DNA of 64,000 nt from Rhyacichthys aspro (taxonomy: Eukaryota > Chordata > Actinopteri > Gobiiformes > Rhyacichthyidae): the NCBI GenBank assembly GCA_036850595.1, contig CM072153.1:17316169-17380168 (forward strand), in the 5' to 3' direction. Shown here piece by piece: positions 1 to 14,000 of this stretch. The position numbers and the translations under genes were made by a program. Numbering within the stretch: position 1 is the first letter of the stretch; every line of letters starts with the position of its first letter. The notes beneath the pieces are model-generated. The model did no database searches, was not told the origin of the DNA, and saw only the letters and a program-made list of their open reading frames with translations.

Positions 1-1887
1 TCTTTTAATAAAGTCATCGCTGTATGGATCAATCTCACCACTTCATTCAAGTGAGAAGATGCCTCCATCGTTGAATCCCCCCAAGACCCCCTCCTAGTTT
101 AACGAGTAGTGATGAGAGCCATCCACTCACATCAAAGGCTCGTGGCTGCCAAGCTGTGGAGCGGCCCGGTGCTAGAGGTTGCTCGGCCTTTACCATCCCC
201 CTGCTTCATCAGCCCACTCTCAGCGCGGACCCGCCCTGACACCTGCTCCTGCTGTGCTCATTTAGCTCATGATAGAGACGTCAGCGAACTCCCTGCTAGA
301 CACATATCGTGCTTGTGCATATCGTCTCTAAAAATCCTGTTGGCTTGAGCTAATTGTTGCTTTGAAAGTAATTTGTGTGTCATTCTTCAAATTATCCAGG
401 AAAAACAAGGCCAAGACTATTTAGATTTTAATCATTTGCATCAAAATCTGTAATACAGATTAAATATTCTGTGATTTTGGAGATTATATTAACATTGGTC
501 ACGTGGATTTGGTCATTAACTGAGATCTGTTGATAAAGCCAGATTATTTCTAGGCAGAACTACTGTTCCTTAGTCATTGGACCATCTGTCCCGCTTCAGC
601 CAGTGACACTGGCAATGCAAAATGTATGAAACCATGCCCTGTGCGTTCTCTCCTGAGAGCTAGACATCGAGTGAGCAGTTTTTGTTTGGACAGAAATGAC
701 AGGAATATGTCCCTAATGGCTTTAAAAGCTTACATCAAGAAAAAAAGCGAAAGCCTCTCGTCTGAGTGCAGTTTTAAGTATATGAAAACATACTTCTTAT
801 TTCTTGTTACTTGCACACAAACAGCAGCATGTTCAGCTTCATCATGCTAGTTCTTGCAGTTTCAGATCTCATTGTGTTAATTGGTTACTCCCACCAGCTG
901 GAAGTAATATTAATACACTAAGGAAAAGCCTCCATTCTAGCTTCCTGGAGCGCCTAAGTGTGCCAGGGCAGCTCGCATGCATCCCATAGCTGCAAGTGAA
1001 CTCTTTGATGTGATTGCTTCTGAGAAACGTCATCATTTATTGATGCTTCCATTAAAGTAGCATAGACGTCTGTGTAGAATTGGAGAGGAGAAAAGGGGCA
1101 CACTGGTGGGAACAGGGGCTTACGGACTAACTGTACAGAAAATACGCTACCAGCACCATTAGCCTTTTATTTTCTATTGCCCCAAACCTGCAGCTTCATG
1201 TCTCTGAACATTTATGAAGTCGAGAATAAGGCTTAATCCACTGAAATTGTGTATGGCTCATATAGGGTTTTTACAGCTGAATGCAGGTTTTTCTGGGATG
1301 TTGTAAGTTTTGTTACATTAGGTCAGATTATGTTTTGTCAGGTTTTTTTCAGCTATTGCCATTGAATTTAAAAATTAAAAATATTTTGTGACACATTTTC
1401 AATTCCCTCTTTTATTCTCTCCAAAATTTGGATGATCGTTGGATGCTTTTGTTGACAGGCTGAACATTTTCCTTCATTTTTTATTACATTACTCTTAAGT
1501 CCATGTGAAAACGTACAATATTTACAGTATATGTCTTGTGTACTGTATATTCTTAATGCATTCAATTTCTGAAACAATGATAGGGAGTAGAAATATTGAA
1601 TGTTTTCTACAGTAACCTGCAAAGTTGTAGTTCATATTGCTACATTAAGAATCCCATGGTGATTGACAGCTTTATGACTCCAGCTGTGGATTTCACTGCC
1701 GTCTGATATTAATAGAAGGTAAATAATGAAGCCAATAAAGTTTTATATATATATATCCGTTCTATTCTTCTTTTAAAGTTTACTTGAGAAACAGTAAGTC
1801 TATTCTGGATTGTTTCGGGACATGGAACATATTTTCAGTATGTACAGATTAAAAGACAATGTTGTTAATAACAGTTTGTTTCTTCAG
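1..1887 (+). other. nell2: nell2 intron (3' part), upstream of the first visible exon
   Basis: AT-rich non-coding DNA that ends in a pyrimidine-rich tract and AG at 1886-1887. It holds a short TA microsatellite at about 1744-1756. Short open frames here have no recognisable domain and no coding character. I see no promoter or upstream exon, so the missing N-terminal exons must lie to the left of the window. Confidence 0.75.
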
Positions 1888-2038
1888 GGTCGTCCAGAGA
1901 AGTCAAGGCTCCAGTCGAAGTCTCAAGGCAAATGATCCAAAAGCTGCGAGGAAAGAATGAGTTTACTGTGTTGGCGACGCTCAAACAGGATCACCTCAAC
2001 TCTGGAGTCATCCTTTCAATCCACCACGCCGAGAACAG
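1888..2038 (+). CDS. nell2: nell2 exon 1 of window: TSPN/laminin-G domain, N-terminal part
   Basis: Acceptor ttcttcag, donor AG|gtaaca. The exon enters with two bases of a split codon and leaves two bases of the next. It encodes residues 1-50 of the visible protein. The motif LNSGVILSIHH is diagnostic of NELL2 and is preceded by KNEFTVLATLKQ. This is the first part of the laminin-G-like beta sandwich; the preceding strands are encoded upstream of the window. Confidence 0.93.
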
Positions 2039-5000
2039 GTAACATCAGTTCACAGAAAGCAGCCTGTATTTTATTTAATAACAGAAATATATACTGGGAC
2101 AACCCAATATGAAAACATAATATATGCAAAATCATTATTGTTATGACTATATTATCCCTGGGGCTGAAAGTGATAGCTATAAGTGAAAAAAATACAAGGT
2201 GTTACAATAAAGTGTACATATATTGTATCTTACTGCCCTTTGTAACAGCTGCTAATTGTTCTCTCTTTCTCCATTGTTTTTTAATAAGTATTTACTGTAT
2301 CTGATTTACAAACCCGTCCAGTAAGCAACGTGGCTCAGTGTGTATGCCAACATATTATTCAGAGTCCATCAGCGATCCAAACACTGTGTCTGTAATCGTG
2401 GCTGGAAAACTGATGAGCCTAGCTGCTGTTAGCATGCTAATGTTTTCCATTAGTTCGCCGTAGTTGAACCAATGGATGATCAGAACAGCAATCTGAATCT
2501 CACATAATGCCTTGATTGAACAGTTTGTATGTTAATGTCAGGCCAGAGAAGAGCGCACAGGGACGTTAATGACTTTCGCCTTTGCTGATTAGCTTTCCCA
2601 GTCATTCATATGCCACAAAACAGGTCTGCATGGATTTATTTGGAAGCGTGGCGAGTACTAATTCAGTGTCAGGATTGTTAGCTAGTGCATTTATGGAGCC
2701 AGGATGAATGTGTGTATGCATGGCTGGGGAAGTGTAAATCTATTAGATGTGCTTTGCAGATAAATCAATTCCATTGCTTCTCTTGCATGCAAGTCTATTT
2801 TTCTTTCTTGAATAATGTTTCTGCTGAATGACTAGTATAAGTCTGACTTAAAAGGCAAAGGTTAAGAGCGTGTATCGGCAGCTCTTTCCATTAGTGTCAC
2901 TATGTGGGTGAATCTCTGTGGCGTGGAAAAGAGGATTCACCCAGAATACTAATGCCCCAATGCAAAGAGTCAAATCACGACATGTGTGTCATTGTTGTGT
3001 GCTGCTGATGTTGCACTTAACAACCGTATAGCTCCATTATTCCTGTCTACTCAAGTGATTATATTCTGCTGCAAATCTAAAGAGATGCGAGTGCACTGCT
3101 AAGGATTGAGTGACATGTTTATATTTAATACCCTGGGCTCACAAAAGACCAGAGTTTAGTTGATGCTCGCAGGTTTTTCTACAGACAGAAGTTCTGAAAA
3201 ATAACTTTGACACAACAAAATGCAAATGTGTGTGGCTGTCACTGACTGGCACCTGTCCCTGCAGGTTCTTGGAGCTGGAGAGCAGCGGCCAGCGCAGTGA
3301 GGTGCGTCTGCACTACCGTACCAAAGGCCAACAGGCTCACACTGAGGTGTTCCCCTACAGCCTGGCCGATGACCAGTGGCACAAAGTGTCTATCGCTGTC
3401 AGTGCCTCTCATGTCATCCTGCACGTCGACTGCAACAGGTAAGAAATGACAAGTGGACTAGTGGACTAGTGACCAAGAGTAGTGTAGCATGGTCTTAGAT
3501 AGTGTTTAAGAAGAAGGCAAATATAGAGCCTTTTTCTAAATTAAACTAGAACTCAGGCAAAACACTGAGAGATCATATCCTTCCCATTTTTAGGCTGCTC
3601 CCTGTGAGCTAAAGGTAACACATTCTGCTCTGTGTGGGAGTGGGATCAGTTTGAGTTATTTGTTTACAAGTTATATATATGCATGTTGCATGTGGAGATC
3701 CTCTGTGCCAGGTCAAAAACAGCAGATGGTGACACCCTGTTTATTGTGGAAAAAAAGCATTTGGCAAATGAAGGGGACCAGTCACAGTGTATTATGGGAA
3801 ATGTTCAGATAAAAGTGCCTCTAATATGTATTATTTATTATTTTGTAGGATCTATGAGAGAGTTGTTGAAGCTCCTTATATGGACATACCTGAGGATGCA
3901 GCATTCTGGCTCGGACAAAGAAATGCTGCTCATGGCTTCTTCAAGGTGAGGACTGGTGTGCAGCTTTAATCACGCTGATGCCTGACTTGATTTGTAAAGT
4001 CATACATCAACTCTTTCACTATGTTTCTGTCCCATATGAATCTCTGTTTATGCCTTATCTCTCCCTCTTTGTTTGCCTGCTTGTATTTATTATCGATGCT
4101 GCATTTAATTGTGTGCATTTCTTTGGCTTACTGTTTTAATTTGAGTCTTGCTCAGCCTACTATAGGAATTGACATTTTTTGTCACTGTTTGTTGTCTTTC
4201 CCTTAGTCTGCAGCTAAGCCCAGTGCAATTATCTCTGAAACCCCCACAACGCTGATTTGGGAGAAATCATTAAATAGCCTCTAGACTGTGCTCATTAAGC
4301 TTAGTCTATAGTATTGTCAGGGAGACTTATATCCCAGACAAGAATGTGCTCCAAAATGTCCCACCTGGGGGAGACATGTTGGGGCATAATGTCATACCTC
4401 ACCAGCAACTATTAACTATTCGGATCAATGTGTCTGCCTCTCTGTCTGGGTTTGATTGTGTGGTAATGGATGTGTGGGTGCCTTTCAATGCTTTGCACAC
4501 TTTGTCTTGGCTCTTGAATTTCCTCTGTGTTAATTGGTTGATGAAAGTAGGCTCGGGGGTCACGCACTAATCTTGTCACATAGATGCATCTCTTCTCAGA
4601 GCTCTCTCAAGCCTTGATTAGTTGCTGGAAGGACACGTCTCCTTTAAAACACACTGTTTCATTAGTACACATGCACTCACAGAAAGCCTCCGTGTATTTA
4701 CGAGGCTGTCACTTGACAAGAAAATTACTGGTGGTGATAGTAGGAGTTGGAGTGTTACAACAACTGCAGCGCTTCGACATTCAATTAATTCAGCCACCTT
4801 GTACATCTGGGAGTAAATACTAAGACATTTATTTGGACAAAACACTCATTACTTGAAGAATTCAATGAAAAGCATTCAACTTAACATGCAGTTGTGCCAC
4901 ATGCTTGGGCCAGCAAATCAATATCACAATTAATGGACTCTTTTAAGAGTGACATCCTAAAAAAGATACATGCTCACTGTATTATTCAAGTGTATTGTCT

Positions 5001-8000
5001 GCTGTGTTTTTTACCATTGTTGACATGCATTTTAACTAAATCTAGACGGACTGTGGGTATTTTTTCTTAAGCATCCAGTGAATTAGCCTTTAGCTGGTCT
5101 GCCCTAAATGCTCGTAGTGCAATAATAATCAGTAGCCAATAATATCACTAACGTTCTCCATCCAGTTACAGCACACGCATGTAGACAGTCCATGTAGATG
5201 TCCCGTGTGTCCAAAATAATAACTGAACAGAAGTTAAAGTGTGCTTCTTTAGCTGACATGCATTCAAATCAAAGTCAAGTAATAAACACAGCACACCAGA
5301 AGTAAATAAGAAGGATGGGACATTTTTATGATGACTCCAAATGACTTACATTACAAGCCTGATAGACACAGCTCCTATCTGCTTCCATTTTAGCGCGACG
5401 CCATGAAAAATCAGCACATAATTTCCGCAGGATTTTTAAATCTATGGTTGGTAAATTGAAGTGGCAAGACAATTTAAAAAACAATTTATCCTTAGTTGCA
5501 CCGCTCCACTTCGGTAAGGGAAATAAATGCACTCAAGGAATGAGACGGTCCAGGTTACCATGGCGACCAAATGTCCACGTGTACTTGTGTGTTTGTGTAT
5601 GTTTTTTGGTTTGGCCACAGGATAAAAAGTTATCAAGTGAGACTTAAAACGTAAATTGAATCTGCATCTCCTGTTTACGCTTATCAGAGGGTAATGCAGG
5701 CAATAAAAAAAACATTTACAGACTAAACTCCTGCCTTGCATGAGATGATTTGGCTACAAAGGAGACGCATTTCATAACTAACCTTACTCTCTCTAACTCT
5801 CAACACTGAAAATATTGTTCAGAAATACTCTCAGATAAGTTTTCAGTTCAGGTTTTGGGTCTAATTGCATTGTTGCTCTCTTGTGAAGAAATGTCGATGT
5901 GTCAATGAATCAATGAAATAAACACTTGGACATTTAAACCTATCTTCAACGAACGCCTTGCCATGTCATTCAAAAATAGTTTCACGGCTTCTTCTTGTTT
6001 TCTTCTGTAAATAACATTTTCAATAGTAACATACACTTAGTAAAATAAACATACAGTCTCCTAACTTATATACTTCAGCATATTTATAGTACAAACACAG
6101 TCAGTGAACCAAGAGGGCAAAACTCACATCTTTATTTTTACAGCTTGTTTACTGCTGTGAAGTGACAGTTGTGTTTGTTTTTCCTCTCTCAATACAGGGA
6201 GTGATGCAGGACGTAGAGATTCTGGTGATGCCCCAGGGTTACATCTCACAGTGTCCTGATCTGAACAGAAGTGAGTGCACTCTGTCATCTGACACATATA
6301 AAGCAATTCAAGCCTTTTAGGCATCGCAGTTTACTTCTTCTTGAGAGTCCTGACTGTTAAAAGCCTGTAATTTTTATACCCCCCATTTGCTGCGTCTTAT
6401 CTATAGCTGGATACAAAATTTGGCAGGTGATTGCTTTCACTGCATTAAATTAAACTCTATACTCTGTGTCTCCTATTTCAGCTTGTCCCACCTGCAATGA
6501 TTTCCACGGGCTGGTGCAGAAAATTATGGAACTGCAGGATATCCTTGCTAAAACGTCCAGCAAGGTAATGTGATATAATGCGTCTTCATGTGGCATTTAG
6601 ATGCACATTATCTGAAATGAGATCAGCAATTACCGGTGTAAGCGACTGCTACCATTTCAGATTATGCTATAGCCTTCAGTGTCCACTCATAAATGTGCTA
6701 TTGTCATTAAAATTCATGTCATGGGGCAGCCAGGGATCTAACATTAGGTGCTGTAGTCTTTTCTGTCTAATACATGTATAATGTGAAAGTGTTAGTGTTA
6801 GTTATTTCATGACATATTGTTGTGATAAAAATGGTTTGCTTTTAAAGGTTTTAAATATGTGCTGCATTTACAAAACATTAAGTTGGAAAATGTTTGGGGA
6901 CCCCTGCGTTAGTTGAAACAGTAACACAAAGGGCGAGATTAAATCAGTATTGCACCATTGCAGACCACCAAAACTGTGCTTCCTGAATTTACAACAGGGC
7001 CACAGGACTGGCTTTATACCCTATGTATTCTGGAAGTTCCCTTTTCACAGCAAAAAATGGGAAGAGATTCAAAACAATATGTGCAGTCTGAAATATTAAG
7101 GTTTGAGGCTTGCACAAAAGTGGCACCAGCATCATCACTGAAGTCACAGAAGCATGTTATTATAAATAATAACAATAAATTGTATATAATAATACTATAT
7201 TATTTTAATAGATAATAACTTACAAATTATTGAGTCTGAACAGCTGTTAATTTTCTGATAGAAAACCCATTAATACATCAAAGTTAAAAAAGGCTTCCTA
7301 ACTCTGACACTGAGGCTGAGACTATCCGTTGAATGCTGAAATAGACACATGGCTAACTCTCATCATCTCTCTTTCCTTGATTCTTTTGTTTTTTGGGGGG
7401 CTGGTGGTGTTGTGAGCAGCTGTCCAGGGCAGAGGAGAAGATGAATGGGCTGGACGGCTGCTATTGTGAGAGAACCTGCAGCGTCAAGGGGGTCGTCTAC
7501 AGGGAAGACGAGGGCTGGACAGATGGCTGCAGGAACTGCACATGCACGGTGGGGCTTTAATAATGCTCGAGTGTGTGTCTGTATACACTTGTTTGAGTAA
7601 TAAAGTGCAAGGGAGGGCATTCAATTTTAATGCATGTGTGAACATGCTGTGCGGGTTTGTGTGTTTATCACGCATGTTTACTGTTTTAAAAGAAATCCAC
7701 AAATGTCTACACAAAAATACCAAAAGGGGAACATGTATTTTTATTGAAGCATTTTATGGCTCATTGTGCCCCACTGTAAGCCTTGGCTTTTGTTTCTCTT
7801 GCTCTGTCTGTCAAGTGTGTGAAGGCAATGGGGTGGGTTAGTGTCAAGATGAGCCTGAATTTATATTTATAAACCCAGACTAATTTGTTTATGGTAATCT
7901 CAGTCACAGTTTTGTTTGTAAAATCTACTTTTAGGCATCCACACTGCTCTGCTATTAATGATGTTATGGAGACCAGTCAACCTTTGTTTAAAATTGTCCA

Positions 8001-11000
8001 GAGACAGAGATTAACTATATCTAAACAAATTTAAGTGAATAGAAATAGCATTTTAAATGTTATGTTTTAATCAACTTTTAAAAGTACAGTTTATCTAAAA
8101 AATGACTTGATTAGAGCATGTGTTTATTGATTTATGAGAAAGGCTGCACAGTTGCTCCTTAGTCAAATCTGACTGAAAACTCCCCAGAAAACTCTGGATT
8201 AGACACAGCAGTGCTTAGTAATGCTTGATTCTCTCAGGAGCCTACTTTGGGCTACAAAAACTGTGAATAATTGCCAAAAAAGAAAATTAACATTTGGGCT
8301 TGTACCATATAAACAGATTTCACCCTTGTCAGTCTATCCGGATTTAAAACATAAAATACTCACTCAGGCAATGAAGCCCTTTTAAACTAACCAATCAGAT
8401 GCCTCTGTGCTTCACTACCCCACATGCAAAATATAGGAACATGTCTCTCAGTGCACCGCACCTAATTGCTCCTGACAGATGATAATTATCATCAGGGATT
8501 TGTTCTGCCCACTCATCCAATGAAATCGTTTCATTCAGCAGGAATATGTGCTGCCATTCCTAGGCTGCAATTAAGGAATTAGATGGAATATGTTCCTTAC
8601 CTTATGTGTGGCAATTAGCTATGACCTTTAAAATGCAAAGGTCATGCATTAAGATGTTATCAATTATGTGGATCAGGTTCAAAGATGTTGCTGTCACAGA
8701 GCTTTTATCTGTGGAAGCTATGTTAATTACCCGGACATCCACAGAGAGGCACATAGCATTTAAATAAATTCGATTAACTGGTTGCTATGGGAATTTGAAA
8801 AGTTGAGATTACAAAATCTGTTTTTAAGATTGATAATGCATATACACTATGGTCACATCAGCCTAATATTAGTCCAAATGTCTTGTGTATGACATAATAA
8901 TTTAGGAACAATACAAATAAACTCTATTTGTTTGATTATAAAAAACAGTAAAAATAAAAAATAAAGAGGCCTGTTACACAAGTCCTGTAGTCTGTTTCTT
9001 TTTGAACAGGTTTTTCATTCAGTTATTCTAGCTCAGGTCAGGTTTTTTTTGTTGTTGTTGTTTTTTGTTTTTTTCTTTGTTCTCCAACAAAAATACTCAA
9101 AGTTGACTGTGTAGAAGTAAAATTCCTAAGCTTTTAAACATTGAGCTGGTGGAGGATTTCCTTGTTTCTGTGTGTTCTCTCTCTGTTTGAAGGGCTAACA
9201 TATTTTGCATCCTCAGCTGTGTTGACTCTCAGTGTAAAGATTGGTCTCATTTTCATATACTTCAATTAAACTGTGCATTCAATAAATTTACCTGATTGAT
9301 TTTAGCAGCGCTAAATCTGATACTTTGAATTGTTTTAGGGTGACAGCTATTATTTCAGCATATTTCAGCAATGACTATTGTATAAACTGTATCTAAAAGT
9401 CGAGTATCTGTTCTTAAAATAATACATTTCTTTCTCTGTGTACCAGAATGGCACAGTGCAGTGTGAAGCCATCTCCTGTCCTCCTCCTCAGTGCCCAGCG
9501 GGCACAGTGGCTGCCTACGTGAAGGGAGCCTGCTGCAAGGAGTGCCAACGTGAGTGGAGTACCCTTAACCTCTTCACCCTCCTACACTCAAATAATCAGA
9601 CACAATTACTCAAGAGCAAGCATATACAACAGCAAAACAAGTTGGAGCCCCATCACCAGCCCAGATTTAGAGCGCACACGCCTCCTCAAGGTCTGCCTGA
9701 CAATTGACCAGGCCTCGGCTGTGTTGCTAAGCTACCTCTTAACATGCCTCTTGAGATGGGTCCATCCTTTTGCATATACATGGACCAATCAATTATTCAC
9801 TAGCTGCCTTCAAAACACAGATGGCCACCCATCACCGAGACATGAGTCTAAATCTGAGATCCCCGTCGAGTTTCTGCTTATGGCGAATGTGTTAAAGATT
9901 TGAAAAGTGGAGGAAGAGAGAAGACACGTTAAGTGTCTGAGTGATGCACCATCTACTCTGTGAATTTCTCTGTGAAATGTCTTCCTAAATGTCCGTTTTC
10001 TAACTTTTAAGCACTGATACTTTCTTGCTGGATAAATAATTCTGTTTCATCAAATCTGCACAGTCTTTTTTCAAAAGACTCAGCAATGAACTCTTATTAG
10101 CCCCTTCTTTGCAACACTCTGCATCTCATATTCTCTCAATTTCCTTCTCAATAAAATAGATTCAGAGAATATTAGCTTTTCTCACCCAAGCTTTCTCCAT
10201 ATAATAACCCAAATTAAACTTATAGCAGGCGCTACGCTTCATTGTACAAATAGAGCCGCCTTTTAATGTACAATTCTAAATGACAGATACCCGGTCTGCA
10301 GAGCCTACGTCATGTGCAAACTGACTCGAGAACATTTGTACCACACACTCCCACACACTTCTGCTGCTTGGTTCCTTTGCTTCCCTCACAGAACAAATAA
10401 TAAACAAAATTTCACTCTCCATCAACATTAAACCATTGGTCTTAGATCCTAGTTAAAGGTTTGTAACCAAAATAGTATGTGTATGTGTAGTTGCAGTAAC
10501 TATTTCATGTCTTCAAGTTGACAATGTAATATGCCTTTGACAAAAAATAATCGGTATTCAAAGCACTTTTAGATGATTTCTTTTAAATTGCCCGGTTATA
10601 GTTCAAGAATATGATGCTATATTTTTATATGTACATATTTTTTACATATTTCAGTGTTCTGATGCTCTTAAATGCTGGCTACCTTTGTCCTTAAGATTTA
10701 GACACTCTCTCCGGCATATAACTTTTTTTTTTTTTACTCTGTGTGGACTGGATAGCTTTTTTCATTCTCTGGTTCTAGATTAGTACTGAATTTCTTGTGC
10801 CTACAGAGAACTTTAATTTTAATGGTCTGTTAAAGGCACAGGCACAAATAAAGGTAGAAAGTAGAAAAAGTAGACAGTAAATGAATGTAGTCAAATTTCA
10901 AAGTTAAAGTAAAAAATACAGTGCATTACCAACTTCTAATTATAATGAGCCTGTGTTAGCATCACTACAGCAGTCCCAAGGGTCAAGGCAGAAACACAAG

Positions 11001-14000
11001 TCCAAATCAGCTGCTGTGTTGCACAAATAAAAACATGTAGCAGGTAATCCCCTTTAACTCAACACCCTCGTGTTCACTTATCTGAGCGAGGTAGACAAAC
11101 ACACAGCTAATTATGCTGGCCCTGGCTTTAGAGAGAAGAGCACCATAAGTTTCCCCTCTACTAAGACACGATGCACTCTCCAAATTAAACCCTTATCTTG
11201 CAGCACAAGGCCTTTCAGGGAGGAGTTCACAGGCTGTTTCTGTGATGGTCTGTCAAGTAGAACGTCAGATGACTGTTTTAAAAGTCCTTCGCTTTCACGA
11301 TACACCGCTTTGTGACAGAGCCTGACCCGTTGTGTCAATCATTCCCCTTCTTTATATCAGTGGAAATCAGTCTATCGTTGCTAATCGAATAAAGGATGTC
11401 TATATATATGTTTTTTATTCATACCCTCCCTTCAATTTTGTGAAGGTAGTACGCCTTTTTGTTGCGCTGACTTTGTGTCGATTAATCTGTTCCCAGGAGC
11501 GTTGGATAATTGGGTTTGACATGCTTGATTTGGTTTGACTTCATTTACCTCAGGACTTAAAACACATCATATCACACGTTATTTTATTTATGTCATGCAT
11601 TTATTAGTAGAGCACCTATTAAAAACAAAAGGTCTGTAATTCTGACAGTTGAACTTTTGCTTGTATGAGCCTCATTGTGTGTATGCTCACGCTGTCTGTG
11701 TGTTTCCCTCCAGCTGTCTGTCTGTTTGGAGGTAGAGAGCTTGTGGAGGGGGATCAGAAGGCTGTGCGGGACTCCTCTGGCAGGTGCCTGCTGTTCGAAT
11801 GCAGGGTATGTTAACAATTAGGATCACACAAATTAATTAACAAAAGAATTCTCCACCAAAAGAGATATCAAATGTTGTATATGTTCAGTCTTGCATGAAA
11901 TGGTGGTTATTCCAATGGGTTCTAGATGGGACTGGGGCATTAAAACTGTCAATATAATCACAAATTCATAAAACTATTTTTGCAATAAAGGTTTTGCAGA
12001 TGCTAAATACCAGGTATCAAAATCTGTACTGTGACTAGTACTCACTAAATCTCCTCCAATACTGCCATATGAGTTCTTAATTGATAATAAAAGTATAGCA
12101 AACTGGAAATGATGCACTGTTCAAGAGTAAAGAGACTCAAAAATTGAATCCTTCAAAACAAAAAACATCTAAAAAATGGATGATAATGGGGATCCTGAAC
12201 AAAGAATAAAGGTAGTCGAGTCTCAGTATCTTTGAGTACTCAAAGAAATACATGCATGTATATTGTGTTCTGTCTATGATCACACAATGAAGGGATTATT
12301 CCAAAATGTGGGTGTTAAATTATTACATAATTCTGTTTTTTTTTTTCCTTTTTTACATAACACATTGTTTGAAGTGTAACCATGTAATATGGTCCACTTG
12401 AGCTGCATCCCGTTCATCTGCCATTTCATGATTTCTAGTGTAATCTGAAGTAATAGGCCACACCTCACTAATTTAATTTCTATTTGGGGGCCACCGCATT
12501 ACACTTGTCAATCATTAGATTGTGCAGCCACTCTCCGGGACAATCATCAGATACCAAAGTGGTCCCAAATCAGATTCATTTTGCAATTATTCAAAGCATT
12601 TGCCTTTGTGTGCCTGCTGCAGCAGATGGGTGGCCCGCTTTACTTTAGGGAGTAATTCACTTGATGACATTATGTTTGACAGGCCCAATCAATCTCCTCA
12701 AAGTGATTTGAAGTTTTTAATTACCAAACTCTATCATATCAACAAGCTTCTCTGTGAGTCCTGCAAAGCTCCATTAGAGTCTGCAGTTTTGAACAGCTGC
12801 CTGGCTTGCCTCTCCACACCTGGCCCATCTGTAGTTCCAGTTAGCTGACTGGCAGTCCCAGACAGATCAAAGAAATGGGGACGGGGATTGCTGTCAGTCA
12901 GCCCACTGCTGCAGACGCCTGCATGCTTCCCCAGACAGATGCTTGTCACGTCTCTGATCTTCTTTCTGGCTGCGGGATGCAGGGGGGCAGCTTTTAGGAG
13001 GTGGGTGGCAACAAGAAGACTGTGAAGCTTGTTGAGGAAGTTATTTGTGGACTCTTTAGAAGTTTGTCTGAGTTTGACTTTTCAGATTAACAAGAATGAT
13101 GGCAGTTTCTTAAATGCCTTGCGGAGTCGCTTCAATCAAATAAAGGGCTGGGCAATAATAAAAAATGAACCCAATTTGACAGCAAGAAAAGTTGCATTAA
13201 AAAGAACAGAAGATGGAAAGAATGGTTCAACTGTGTGTCTTTTTTAATGATTGTAAAATTCCCAAAATGTGTTAAGCACGTATATATCATAAATTGGTGA
13301 GAACTACTGTCTTTACCGAACTCTGTCTGGTGTTAATGACTCTAATTTAGCACCAGTCAGACGGACCCAAATGAGATCATTAAAGAGACCTGCCAAAGGC
13401 ATGCTGGGAATAGAAACCCCCTAATCAGGTTTTAGACTAAACACACATGCAGGGATAATCTCGAAGATTGATTCACTGTTTGTGTAATAAAGATGCACCA
13501 TGAATCATTATGTAAACCACTGAAGGTAGATGAATGAGAGAGGAACTGTTCCCTTTTAGAAGTGGTTACAGAAAAACACACATTGACCAGTGAGTAATTG
13601 GTTTGTAATGAACAGACACTGAAGAGGGTGAAAGGCAAAGGAAAGAGAATAGATAAATAATTAGCTTCATAATTACATCCAAGCCCTAAGTGAATGCATA
13701 TTTTAAGAGAGGATTGTCATTTCAGGACAGGACCATGCATCGAGTGGTGCCCAGCGGACCCTGCCCTGAACTGAACTGCCCAGAGTCGGAGCAGGTCGCC
13801 TTGAGTGACAGATGCTGCAAAGTCTGCAGAGGTAAGGCTCATCTTTGCTGCGCAAATATTATTACACAGGGTCAAAGGTTTGGAGACAGCTAAGTGCTCT
13901 TCCCGCAAAATAAACTGCAAAGACCTATATTGCAAGAGAGTTCCAGTATTCATAAATGTCATCAATAAGCCTTCAGACTCCCTTTTTGAAACACCACTTT

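Larger units (their letters stand above)
7549..9446 (+). other. nell2: nell2 intron (1.9 kb) with a palindrome-rich candidate regulatory block
   Basis: GT-AG intron. Around 8440-8760 it has repeated TAAT/ATTA cores, a perfect 16-bp palindrome at 8478-8493 and an inverted repeat at 8621-8645. At about 9041-9078 there is a T/G-rich low-complexity stretch. No coding sequence. Confidence 0.8.

Noticed and set aside
9550..9903. 117-codon frame overlapping the end of exon 7
   Set aside because: It reads the exon in the wrong frame and continues through the splice donor; an artefact.
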